Position numbers and translations under genes: made by a program. Shown in pieces: positions 1 to 9,883 of a DNA stretch of 64,000 nucleotides. Source of the DNA: Dactylorhiza incarnata (taxonomy: Eukaryota > Streptophyta > Magnoliopsida > Asparagales > Orchidaceae); the NCBI GenBank assembly GCA_033032865.1, contig JAWHQI010000099.1:3957501-4021500 (forward strand). Direction: 5' to 3'. The notes below the pieces were generated by a model, which ran no database searches, was not told where the DNA came from, and was given only the letters and a program-made list of their open reading frames with translations. The stretch's first letter is position 1; each line of letters opens with the position of its first letter.

Positions 1-684
1 GATGACAAAATCTACCGAGAAGACAAATTTGTCAACCTTAACAAGCACATCCTTAATAACCACATTCGGGTATTTTATCGATCGATTTGTCAGTTGGATG
101 CTAATTTTAGTTGGGCTTGGATTGCCTAAACCAAGCTTTTTAAACAAAGAAAATGACATCAGATTAATACTGGCACCCAAATCAGCCAAAGCATGTTTTA
201 TTAATAAATTTCCAAACAAGCACGGGATGGAGAACCGTCATGGGTCATTTAATTTTTGTGGTAATTTATTTAACAAAACTGCCGAGTATTCTGCGTTTAG
301 AAAAATACGTGAAAATATTTAAAGTTTCTTTTTATTTGAAAGTAAATACTTTAGATATTTAGCGTATTTGGGCATTTGGGCGATCGCTTCGCAAAATGGC
401 ACATTTATCTGTAATTTTTCAAAATTTTCAATAAATCTTTTATATTGCTCCTCATTGCGCTCATCCTTAAATTTTGAAGGATAAGAAAGAGAAGGATTTT
501 TAATTATGCGCGGAGCTGAAGTAGAATCAACTTGCGGAGGAGAAGATGAAACATTTACCTCGGGCTCGACCAAATTTGTAGAAGTTACCTCCTTTCCTCT
601 ACGGAGGGCTATAGCGTTGGCGCTCACCCGTGGATTGGGCTCAGTATTGCCCGGTAGAGCTCCTTGCTGGCGTTCGGAGAACAT
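1..684 (-). pseudogene. RE1: Athila-like Ty3/gypsy gag C-terminus and aspartic protease, broken
   Basis: Read on the minus strand, 684-319 gives the gag tail typical of Athila/Tat elements: an SERQQGALPGNTEPNP-like start, then a segment ending EQMP-like (IAQMPKYAKYLKYLLSNKKK). From about 295 down to 1 another frame encodes a retropepsin-like domain with the active-site motif DLGAS (about 190-176), followed by INLMSF and KLGLG. This is the usual gag-protease order of plant gypsy elements; in a live element the protease would cut the polyprotein. Breaks seen are a frame change near 319-300 and an in-frame TGA at 238-240, where a Gly codon would be expected. The fragment runs off the window, so reverse transcriptase would lie beyond position 1. 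The family call rests on remembered motifs. Confidence 0.85.
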
Positions 685-717
685 CTTGGTGAGTTGTCCA
701 ATCTGATTTTCTAAGCA

Positions 718-1340
718 TTAAATAGATCTGAATAGGTTCCATATATTGGACTCATTGGAGGCAACGTATTTGGTGAAGACCTCTTCAAGTGAAGAAGGCT
801 TGTGTGGTGGTGGCGGAGCGAATCCGGGACGATTCACTCGTGGTGGACGCTGAGCATTATTGGGGTTGCTCCATGAAAAGTTTGGGTGGTTCCTTAAACC
901 CGAATTATAACTATTATTAAACAGAAGATTATTATCCGGGTTATAAGGAGGACGATAGGAGTTCCCCATATAATCTACATGCTCTTGAATAAAATTATTT
1001 TTATTAGCCCAATTGGTGGCGGAGGAAGTAGACATCTCCGCCACTTGCTTAGTGAGCATTTCTACATGAAGTGCTAAATTCTGGGTGGCCTCGACCTCAA
1101 AGAGTCTGGTCGGCTTGTTAGAGCGTGCCCGTGGCGCATTCCACTGATAAGCATTCATGGTCATCTCCTCAAAAAGCTCTTGAGCAGCCTCTGGGTTTTG
1201 TTATTAAGAGTTCCCCCAGCTGTCGCATTAATCATTTGCCTTGTTTGGAGATTCAAACCATTGTAGAATGTTTGAACTTGCTGCCACATTGGTAGGGCAT
1301 GATGAGTACATCTCCGCAAAAATTCCTTGAAGCGCTCCAG
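718..1340 (-). pseudogene. RE1: Athila-like gag central region, truncated by RE2
   Basis: The minus-strand frame 1164-718 encodes a Gln/Asn/Pro-rich gag segment with the sequence HVDYMGN and an NHPNFSW motif, both characteristic of Athila/Tat gag. Upstream, 1340-1180 encodes ERFKEFLRRC, then a VQTFYNGLN-like block and a TAGGTLNNKT block, the core gag helix region. A one-base frameshift near 1165-1180 separates the two. Gag starts abruptly in mid-domain at about 1340, exactly where the RE2 LTR end begins, so RE2 inserted into this gag. A further break at about 685-717 separates this part from the gag tail. Confidence 0.85.
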
Positions 1341-1771
1341 ATGCGCAAATCTTACACACCGCTATAGGCGGGAGCGAGACTACGACATGACATGGCAGTG
1401 TACCGATCGTTCAAGTAATATAAAATGAGGAGTGAATCCCCGAGTATTGAATATCAAAGGAACACAGTAAGGTGGAGTTATTTATCGAGGAGGGACTTGA
1501 GATCGAAGTCCATTAAGTCGGATGGATTGCAGAAGGGTTGGATTGGATATTGGAAAATGAAATAAAATAAACTAAATTAATAATGCGAGTCGCCGACACC
1601 GCTTCATAATATGGGGGATTACACAGGCCGCTATGCACTGCTTCGCTCGGCGGATGGACGAGTAGGCACGCGGAATGGACGAGTAGGCACGCGGAATGGA
1701 AGAGTAGTCAAGCGAAATGGAAGAGTAGGCTTGCGGAATGGGCGAGTAGGCTAGTGGAAAGAAGTGGAGGG
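1340..1771 (-). repeat. RE2 3' LTR, distal part (U5 side)
   Basis: This is the minus-strand end of the RE2 3' LTR, which begins on the plus strand as (a)GATGCGCAAAT. It resembles the RE2 5' LTR at 23059-23350: both have a segment reading as a run of 'accggtcg...caagtaataaaa' type and then GGATGAGTAGGC repeats. It ends at the RE3 TSD (GAGGG, 1767-1771). No gene is present. The terminal base of the expected TGATG is changed to A. Confidence 0.8.
1653..1757. repeat. about five tandem copies of a 20-21-bp unit in the RE2 LTR
   Basis: The unit is close to GGACGAGTAGGCACGCGGAAT, split here for reading as GGACGAGTAGGC plus ACGCGGAAT. Copies drift by a few bases. The RE2 5' LTR has only about two copies at the matching place (about 23300-23345), so copy number has changed between the two LTRs. 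Confidence 0.75.
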
Positions 1772-2086
1772 TGTTGGGAATCTTGCCCTCATGATTCCTG
1801 ATTTAAAGAAGTCACCAATTCAAGAGAACTTCACTATGTATTTGATTATCCTCTTAGATTTATCATTTCAGTAGAAGATAAGAAGAGATGTCCAGTACTT
1901 TAATAACCTGCCTAAGTATAATATCGTCGAAAAAGGCTGGACATATCGTCGACAAGTATAGGCACATCGTTGAGATGATGGGCAAAGCAAAGAAGAATGA
2001 TTGTGTCTGTGTCGTCGAAATGGATCATGCGTGTTATCGACAACAACAGGCCTGTCGTCAACAACATGCATAGCAAGGCAGAATGG

Positions 2087-2119
2087 TGATATCGTTGTGA
2101 CATCTACACGACGATATCA
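2087..2119. repeat. 33-bp dyad in the RE3 LTR (7-nt spacer)
   Basis: The arms TGATATCGTTGTG and CACGACGATATCA are reverse complements with one mismatch and a 7-nt spacer. The same dyad recurs in the 3' LTR at about 12653-12685. It lies upstream of the TATA box, in U3. Confidence 0.75.
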
Positions 2120-2804
2120 TAAAGTCGAAGATGAAGAAGAAGACTCAAAGATGTGGTCGTCAAGAAGCCTTGACATCGATAAGGCTAAGTCAGAATAAAT
2201 GTCGTTGAAGAGGCAAAGGGAAGATCAGTGTCGAAGATATTGTTGACAAGAAACTGTATCGTCGATAAGGCCAAAGAAGAACAGATAGCATCGAGAAGAA
2301 GCCTTGCATTGGAAAGGCTAAGTGTGACTGATGGCGATGGACATCATCGTAAAGAAGGCGTGACGTCGAGAAGACTGAAGGAGGTCAGTTGAAGACAAGC
2401 AGTTGCTAAAGTATAGTCTGTCGACATGATATCATTTATGTCGTCGACAAGATAAAGTTGTTACAGCGATATCAAGCAGACAAGAAGATCGCGACGACAT
2501 ATGTTAGATGACTTCGTGTCATCATAAGATCGAGTACAGAAGTGATGTCCCGTATCGTCAAAATATCACTATCTGATGAAGAATTGAAGAAGTAACCAGC
2601 TCAAGACATCGACAAACCCTGTCATCGAGATATTGTCCATGTCGTCGTAACAATGGAAATATCGTCAGATAGATTCAAAAGTAGCCGGACGCGCTGTCAG
2701 CAATTAATGCCGCCGCCTGATTGTCCAATCAGCGCATGCCCTTAAGGGATGTGCTTCTGTCAGAGAAGGATATTATAGGAGACCGTTAAGCGGCCACTCT
2801 CTCA

Positions 2805-2812
2805 TATAAAAG
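2805..2812 (+). promoter_or_regulatory. RE3 5' LTR TATA box
   Basis: TATAAAAG follows a pyrimidine-rich CTCTCTCA. The same motif is at 13371-13378 in the 3' LTR. It would place transcription start near 2835-2845. Confidence 0.6.
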
Positions 2813-3149
2813 GGAACAGTGTATTCCCTAAGAACTCACTTTTGAATCTTGGAACTTAATAAAATCGTGCCAAGTATTTTTATAGAACAGTACCAGCAGC
2901 GATAAGCAATACCAAGAACTGAGAACGAATTATTCGCCATCAGAGTTTTCAATAAAGCTTCATAGACTGAGAAGACCATTCCAGAGAAAAGAAAACTTGA
3001 AGAAGATTTGTGCTTTCAAGAGTTAGAATCAGAGGCATCTTCTTCAAGAAAAGAAGCAAATCCTCACCAGGCAGAAGAACTCATTGTAATACTTTTATTA
3101 TAAAGGCTTGTGGGCCAAAAACGGTAGATCTATTCTTAGATCTATGTGT

Positions 3150-3530
3150 CGAGCTTGAGGGCTTGAGATCTGCGAGGCTTGAGGGCTAGGGCAGAGGGAC
3201 TTGCGGGTCCATACTTGTCGAGCTGGCGGGCTCGGGGGCATTGAAGGGGCTTGCAGGCCTAAGCTGCTGGAACTTGAGGGTTCAAGGCACAGGACTTGCG
3301 GGTCTGTGTTGTGTAGGGCTTGAGGGCCTGAGTGTCGAGCTTGCGGGATCGGGTGCAGTGAAGGTGCTTGAGGTCCTGGGATGCAAGGACTTGTGGGTCC
3401 GTGTTGTAGGGCCTGAGGGCCTGAGTGTCGAGCTTGCGGGCTCGGGTTCTATGAAGGGGCTTGAGGGCCTAGGCTGTAAGGACTTGCGGGTCCATGTTGT
3501 AAGGCTTGCAGGCCAGAAACTTTGGTGGAG
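3150..3530 (+). repeat. G-rich imperfect tandem array in the RE3 5' LTR
   Basis: Repeated phrases of the type GAGCTTGCGGGCTCGGG and GGACTTGCGGGTCCGTG alternate every 40-60 bp. The matching region of the 3' LTR is about 13700-14090, with small rearrangements. Open frames through it are by-products of the repeat. Confidence 0.8.
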
Positions 3531-3769
3531 TTTGCCGAGCCTAGCACACTGCTAGGTTGGCGCAGTGGGACAGAGGACTACTCAAGACACTCATTCTTGA
3601 GGAACCTCTATACATTTGTTGTTGTGTGCTGTATTTTCCTTCGTTCTCTTTGCGCTGCGATTTCACTAAAGTAAACTTTCACAAAAGATTTTAAAAGAGT
3701 AGAAAAAGAACAAGAATCACCTAACCCCCCCCCCCCCCCTCCCCCTATGATTGTTCTATAACCAACAAG

Positions 3770-3781
3770 TGGTATCAGAGC
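3770..3781 (+). other. RE3 primer binding site (initiator Met tRNA)
   Basis: TGGTATCAGAGC lies two bases after the LTR end. It is the standard plant copia primer site, complementary to the 3' end of initiator Met tRNA. Confidence 0.92.
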
Positions 3782-3837
3782 CAGGTTGATCAAGAAAGCG
3801 ACTTAAATGTCAGATCTAGATCATAGAACAATCTAAT

Positions 3838-6005
3838 ATGGCTGGAGGTGATCAGCATCGAAAGATGAGAGCCATGAAACTCCCAATCTGCATTAAGGAG
3901 AACTTTCCTATCTGGAAGGAAAGAGTAAGGTTGTTCATGGAGGCGGCTGATCCAAGAATCTACATAACTGTTCAAGAGGGACCCTTTATTCCCTTGATAG
4001 CATCCATTATTGATCCAACGAGGATGGTGGCAAAGAAGTATACAGACATGACCAAGGATGAGCTGACCTTGGCAAGTCTGGATAAAAGGGCACAGAATGT
4101 AATTGTAAGTGCCATTGATGATTCAACCCTCCAGAATCTCATCCACTACAAGACAGCCAAGGATATGTGGGATTCTCTGATCGTCTACATGGAGGGTACT
4201 GAAGAGGTAAGGGACGATTGAAAATCCCTCCTTAATCAGGAGTATGAAGCCTTCAAGCAAGGCAAGAGTGAAACCATCTCAAGCTGTTATGAGAGGTTTT
4301 TCAAGATAGTGAACGGACTGAAAAGTAATGGCAGAGACTTCAGAAACTCAGACCTAAATGATAAATTCCTTAGATCTCTCTCTAAGAAATGAGAGATAAT
4401 GATCTGTGCCATCAGAGAGATGGGTCAGCTGGGCATCTTGGATCCCAAGAATCTATATGGTAAGATGCTATCCCATGAACTTCAGCTCAATACCAGGAAA
4501 GCTGAAGAGGAGAGCTCTAAAGGGAGTTCTAGAGAGAGATATATGGCTCTCAAAGCTGAGAATACAAGAAGTTTCAAGAACAAGACTCCTGCTTACTAGA
4601 ACAAGGAAGAAAGCAATGAAGGATCTGATGCCAACACATCAGACTCCAATGACACTGACAAAGAGATGGTCCTTCTCTCTAAACATTTCAAGAAGTTGAT
4701 AACCAGAAGAAGGAGAGACAACTACAGACCAACCTCCTCAAGCTCAACAAGATCTGATCAACATGACAGGTCCAACTCCTCAAGGGAGGACAGGTACAGG
4801 TCAAAACCTAGTAAACTTGATTTGGCTAACACTATCTGCTACTCCTGCAATAAAACAGGTCATATAGATGCTGACTACTCTTCCAATAGAAGGGAATCAA
4901 GGAACAATGAAGATATAAGAAGGTCTAAGGACAGGAAGAGACATGAAAGAGGGTTTGTAGCAAAGAAAGTCAGAACTTTAATTGATTCTGACTCAAGCTC
5001 CTCAGATACTGAGGAAGAAGCACTGATTGGCCTAATGGCAATAAAGGCAGACAACCAGGAGGATACCTCTTCTCGGAAGGTACCCATCAGGGCCCATTTG
5101 TCTGCCTCTGATTCTGAATCAGTGACAGACTCTTTGCATGATAGTGAGAGTATGTCTGCAGTTAACAACACTGACTCAAGATCTCAATATGATATTGAGG
5201 ATGACCTAATAAAGCAGTACAAGGCTTTATGGAAAGCCTTCAAGAACTGCAAGAAACTCCTCAAAGTCCAGACCAGGGAGTCAGATTCCTTGAGGGTTGT
5301 CCAATCTGAACTCAAAGGGACAGCTGAAAAGATGGATGAAATGAGCAAAGAAATGGACAGACTCAAGGAGTCCATAAAGCTTAAAAATGCTGAATAAGGT
5401 CAGAAGAACAAGATCATTAAGAATCTTGAAGAAATATTGCTGGTTGAGAAGAAATTGCCTGCTAGACTTTCTATGCCCAAGACAGTCAGACCCATTGTTG
5501 ATACCTTCTCTGGATCATTCAGAGCTGGTGTAGGACTCAATTAGGAGACTGTCAAGGGCAAAGATCCTAAGGCTCAAAATTCTAAAAAGAAGGAGCAAGC
5601 ATCAGGTTCCTCTATCCTTAGATCCATAGCAACAACCCTCAATAGAAAGGGAATGGCTGTCCCCATAGAGCCAGTTCCCAGGAGTGTGAAAAAATAGGTG
5701 ATGAGACCTACTCCACCTCACTCTCACACCTGCAAGGTACACCCAAGACCTGTTGAGTCAGTTATCTTCCCTCCTGCTCACCAACACTCCCACTCTTCCC
5801 AAATGGTGAAGCAGAAGAGAAGGTACAACAAGTATGAATGATGGTGTTGTAGGAAAGTAGGACATTTTGCCCTGGACTGTTGGTTCAACACAACAGGATC
5901 CAATGAAAAGAAAATGCAGAATACTCAATGGAGTAGGGATCCGTTTTATCCATCTAATAGGAACCAAGGACCCAATCAAAATTGGGTACCTAAGGGAAAT
6001 TAATT
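3838..6005 (+). pseudogene. RE3 gag, several in-frame stops
   Basis: One frame runs from ATG 3838 through stops at 4219 (TGA), 4390 (TGA, at a Trp position in the RE6 homologue), 4597, 5395, 5542, 5695, 5839 and 6003. The N-terminal part is a UBN2/copia gag (FPIWKERVRLFMEA, then an AKDMWDSL block). A zinc knuckle at about 4838-4879 reads CYSC-x4-H-x4-Y, so its last Cys is lost. An acidic Ser-rich and coiled segment follows. A second knuckle at about 5842-5880 reads CCRKVGHFALDC, and its first Cys codon is the TGA at 5839. The segment ends in WVPKG just before protease. Gag would package the element RNA. This copy cannot make full-length protein without readthrough. Confidence 0.88.
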
Positions 6006-6009
6006 TTTC

Positions 6010-7096
6010 TTGCAGGTATGTCCAAATGCCAACCAATCTCCAATTTGGTATTTGGACAGTGGCTACTCTAGGCATATGACTGGAGTCAGAAAGTATCTAA
6101 GAAACTTCATCCCTGTAGAGAATGGACCAACTGTGATATTTGGTGGTTCAGAAAAAGGGATGACTAAAGGTTATGGTAATATCTCTAATGGTCTAGTTAC
6201 CATCACAAGGGTAGCTTATGTTGAGGGATTGAAACATAATCTCATAAGCATAAGTCAACTTTGTTATCTAGGATTTATAATTACCTTCCACAAGGATAAG
6301 TGCTTAATCAAGAAGTCCTTAGAGTCTGAGGTTGTCTTGACTGGCACTAGGAGTGGCAACATTTATTGCCTAAATTTTCTTAATATAAATTCCTCCATGC
6401 ATATATGTCTTGTAGCTGATGACAAGGAAGCTCTATGTGTTCAATGGCACAAGAGACTCGCACACATTAACTATAAGACCATAAGCAAGCTTTTCTTACA
6501 AAACTTGGTTAGAAATGGACCTAATATTAAATGCATCAAGGAAGGTCCTTGTCAAGCCTGCCAACTTGGGAAGCAGACAAGGACCATCCTTAAAAGCATA
6601 TCTGACAAAGACTCCTTCAGAAGCTTATTTCTATTACACATGGATCTGTTTGGTCCAATGTCAATTCTCAGCTTGGGAGGGAGGGCTTACACCCTGGTGA
6701 TAGTAGATGACTACTCAAGGTTCACTTGGGTATTCTTCCTTAAAAGGAAGTCAGATACCTTAGACATCTTGAAGAACTTTGTCAAGCAAATCCAGAATGA
6801 GATGGACTGTACTGTGGTCAGATTCAGAAGTGACCATGGTACAGAATTTCAGTCAGGAGTTATGACAGAATTCTGCCAAGAACTGGGTATCTCCCAAGAA
6901 TTTTCCTCTCCTAGAACTCCTCAACAAAATGGGGTTGCAGAAAGGAAAAATAGAACCTTGATAGAGGCAAGTAGGACAATGCTAAGCGATTCCTCCCTTC
7001 CAGAATATTTCTGGGCAGAGGCTGTGAACACTGCTTGCATGTGATAAACAGGGCCTCCATCACCAAAGATCACCAGAAGACAACCTATGAGCTAGT
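6010..7096 (+). pseudogene. RE3 pol, protease and integrase part
   Basis: Protease shows WYLDSGYSRHMTG (active-site DSG). The integrase zinc finger spans about 6446-6575 (H-x-H ... CQAC). The DDE core is present: D in LLHMDLFGP, D in RSDHGTEF, and E in RKNRTLIEA after QQNGVAER. A one-base deletion near 7038 shifts the frame in the NTACY-VINR segment. RE4 interrupts at 7101. The frame is the same as gag, so a single gag-pol polyprotein is likely. The integrase residues look intact apart from the frameshift. Confidence 0.9.
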
Positions 7097-7101
7097 GAAA
7101 G

Positions 7102-7225
7102 TGATGGAGACAATGACCCTCAACATGACGACGACAGCAATTGCAACGCCAATGCCGCAAGTAGAACAAGGCGTGCGTGCTTTTCGTGGGATCTTAGAAC
7201 GTGCACTTTTCCAAGGCCTACATCA
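7102..7225 (+). repeat. RE4 first LTR, internally deleted (124 bp)
   Basis: It keeps the first about 60 bp (TGATGGAGACAATGACCC...) and the last about 64 bp (...AAGGCCTACATCA) of the 1176-bp LTR. About 1.05 kb is missing at a junction near 7161. Confidence 0.88.
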
Positions 7226-7228
7226 ATT

Positions 7229-7240
7229 TGGTATCAAAGC
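7229..7240 (+). other. RE4 primer binding site, copy 1
   Basis: TGGTATCAAAGC differs by one base from the usual initiator Met tRNA site. An identical copy is at about 8557-8569. Confidence 0.82.
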
Positions 7241-7364
7241 TAGGTTGTTTCAATTTCTTAATTGACACACGATCCATTGGAGGTTCAAGCCGGATGTACT
7301 ACCGATGGATATTACCTTCGTCTATTTTCCTCTCCTATGCCACTGATCGGGGATGAGTGATTTT

Positions 7365-7378
7365 GAGAGGGGGAGGAT
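7365..7378 (+). other. RE4 polypurine tract, copy 1
   Basis: GAGAGGGGGAGGAT lies immediately before the second LTR. The second copy, at about 8693-8707, is longer in G. Confidence 0.82.
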
Positions 7379-8554
7379 TGATGGAGACGATGACCCTCAA
7401 CATGACGACGACAGCAATTGCAACGCCAACGCCGCTACAACCTCCGCCCGCGACACAATAATAATCTAATTAATAAATATAATTAATTAATAATAATTAT
7501 TAATTAAATATTATCCCTATAATATTTAATTATAATTATCATTATTCAATTATGATTATTAATTAAATATTATCATATCATGTTTTAATGTTATTGTGTG
7601 AACCATATTTCATGTATGGTGCGTCTAGTATTAAATAATAAATATAATTAATTAATAATAATTATTAATTAAATATTATCCCTATAATATTTAATTATAA
7701 TTATCATTATTCAATTATGATTATTAATTAAATATTATCATGTCATGTTTTAATGTTATTGTGTGAACCATATTTCATGTATAGTGCGTCTAGTATTTAT
7801 TTTATTATGTTGGGCTGCATGTAGCCTTGTACGTTTATTTTGGTATGTTGTCATCGTTTATTTTGGTATGTTTTAATTTTGTAAGCCTATAAATAGGCCC
7901 CCCATGTAATAGAATAAGTCATGATATGAATGAATAAAATTTGAATTCCTCTTAATTGAGAAATCTCCTCTTGCCTAATATTCTTCCCTCTCCCTCCCTT
8001 GGATCTCTTGCCTAAAGTGTTCTATTCTCCCTCTCTAGGAATTTCGAAATTCCTCCTCTCCTCTTGCCTAATATTCTCCCCTCTCCCTCCCTTGGATCTC
8101 TTGCCTAAAGTGTTCTATTCTCCCTCTCTAGGAATTTCGAAATTCCTCTTCTCCTCTTGCCTAAGATTTCTTCTCTCTTTCCTTTCTCCTTCATCCTCTT
8201 GGCTTTGGCCGAAATTCTCTTCCCCCCTTGCCTAAAATTCTCCTTCTTCTTCCTCTCTTTGTCTTTGGGCCGAACTTCTTCTTCCTCCTCTTTGTGGTAT
8301 TCGACCACCTTCTTCGCTTGCCACCACCACCTCTCCTCCTTCTCCTTTTGTTCAAGCCGCCACCATCATCCCTCCTCCACAAAACCCAGAAGCCATCATT
8401 TTCCTCTTCAAAAGGGGTTTTCTATTCATTCACCACCTTTTCTCTCTCCACCATCCTAATATTCAAGATTATTCGGCCACCACAATGTCAAGGAACAAGG
8501 CGTGAGTGCTTTTCGTGGGATCTTAGAACGTGCACTTTTCCAAGGCCTACAACA
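7379..8554 (+). repeat. RE4 second LTR (1176 bp)
   Basis: It begins TGATGGAGACG and ends CCTACAACA, where the last bases differ from the CATCA of LTR1 and LTR3. It contains two direct copies of a roughly 165-bp AT-rich block (about 7455-7795), a TATA box (7888), and two copies of a roughly 93-bp pyrimidine-rich block (about 7969-8155). Each of the latter carries the 18-bp palindrome AGGAATTTCGAAATTCCT (first at 8037-8054). Open frames in the pyrimidine-rich part are not genes. Confidence 0.9.
7888..7895 (+). promoter_or_regulatory. RE4 LTR TATA box
   Basis: TATAAATA sits in CCTATAAATAGG. The third LTR has the same motif at 9217-9224. Confidence 0.6.
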
Positions 8555-8707
8555 ATTTGGTATCAAAGCTAGGTTGTTTCAATTTCTTAATTGACACACG
8601 ATCCATTGGAGGTTCAAGCCGGACGTACTACCGATGGATGCTACCTTCGTCTATTTTCCTCTCCTATGCCATTCATCGGGGATGAGTGATTTTGAGAGGG
8701 GGGGGAT

Positions 8708-9883
8708 TGATGGAGAAGATGACCCTCAACATGACGACGACAGTAATTGCAACGCCAACGCCGCTACAACCTCCGCCCGCGACACAATAATAATCTAATT
8801 AATAAATATAATTAATTAATAATAATTATTAATTAAATATTATCCCTATAATATTTAATTATAATTATCATTATTCAATTATGATTATTAAATAAATATT
8901 ATCATATCATTTTTGAATGTTATTGTGTGAACCATATTTCATGTATGGTGCGTCTAGTATTAATTAATAAATATAATTAATTAATAATAATTATTAATTA
9001 AATATTATCCCTATAATATTTAATTATAATTATCATTATTCAATTATGATTATTAATTAAATATTATCATGTCATGTTTTAATGTTATTGTGTGAACCAT
9101 ATTTCATGTATAGTGCGTCTAGTATTTATTTTATTATGTTGGGCTGCATGTAGCCTTGTACGTTTATTTTGGTATGTTGTCATCGTTTATTTTGGTACGT
9201 TTTAATTTTGTAAGCCTATAAATAGGCCCCCCATGTAATAGAATAAGTCATGATATGAATGAATAAAATTTGAATTCCTCTTAATTGAGAAATCTCCTCT
9301 TGCCTAATATTCTCCCCTCTCCCTCCCTTGGATCTCTTGCCTAAAGTGTTCTATTCTCCCTCTCTAGGAATTTCGAAATTCCTCCTCTCCTCTTGCCTAA
9401 TATTCTCCCCTCTCCCTCCCTTGGATCTCTTGCCTAAAGTGTTCTATTCTCCCTCTCTAGGAATTTTGAAATTCCTCCTCTCCTCTTGCCTAAGATTTCT
9501 TCTCTCTTTCCTTTCTCCTTCATCCTCTTGGCTTTGGCCGAAATTCTCTTCCCCCCTTGCCTAAAATTCTCCTTCTTCTTCCTCTCTTTGTCTTTGGGCC
9601 GAACTTCTTCTTCCTCCTCTTTGTGGTATTCGACCACCTTCTTCGCTTGCCACCACCACCTCTCCTCCTTCTCCTTTTGTTCAAGCCGCCACCATCATCC
9701 CTCCTCCACAAAACCCAGAAGCCATCATTTTCCTCTTCAAAAGGGGTTTTCTATTCATTCACCACATTTTCTCTCTCCACCATCCTAATATTCAAGATTA
9801 TTCGGCCACCACAAAGACAAGGAACAAGGCGTGCGTGCTTTTCGTGGGATCTTAGAACGTGCACTTTTCCAAGGCCTACATCA
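8708..9883 (+). repeat. RE4 third LTR (1176 bp)
   Basis: It has the same length and layout as the second LTR. One palindrome copy has a C-to-T change (AGGAATTTTGAAATTCCT at about 9459). It ends CTACATCA directly at the TSD. Confidence 0.92.

Larger units (their letters stand above)
1772..3767 (+). repeat. RE3 5' LTR (1996 bp)
   Basis: It starts TGTTGGGAATC and ends ACCAACA, next to the primer site. In order it contains a region dense in ATCGTCGA-type motifs (about 1920-2660), a TATA box (2805), a G-rich imperfect tandem array (about 3150-3530), the conserved U5 block (about 3588-3605) and a poly-C tract (3725-3739). The other LTR is 1991 bp and very similar. No gene is present. Confidence 0.93.
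7102..9883 (+). mobile_element. RE4: miniature LTR element with three LTRs and two 153-bp interiors
   Basis: The perfect TSD is GAAAG at 7097-7101 and 9884-9888, inside RE3 pol. The order is a deleted LTR (7102-7225), interior (7226-7378), full LTR (7379-8554), interior (8555-8707) and full LTR (8708-9883). Both full LTRs are 1176 bp. Each interior holds only a primer site and a purine tract, so nothing is encoded. It resembles TRIM/SMART-type elements in having no genes, but the LTRs are unusually long for those. It must have moved with enzymes from other elements. Confidence 0.9.

Noticed and set aside
3241..3555. A 104-codon Gly/Leu-rich frame in the RE3 LTR (also 13803-14117 and its antisense)
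   Set aside because: It is the translation of the G-rich tandem array, open in more than one frame.
7999..8572. Overlapping open frames on both strands in the RE4 LTR (repeated at 9328-9931)
   Set aside because: They come from pyrimidine-rich, low-complexity LTR sequence, lie in several frames at once and are identical in both LTRs because the LTRs are copies.
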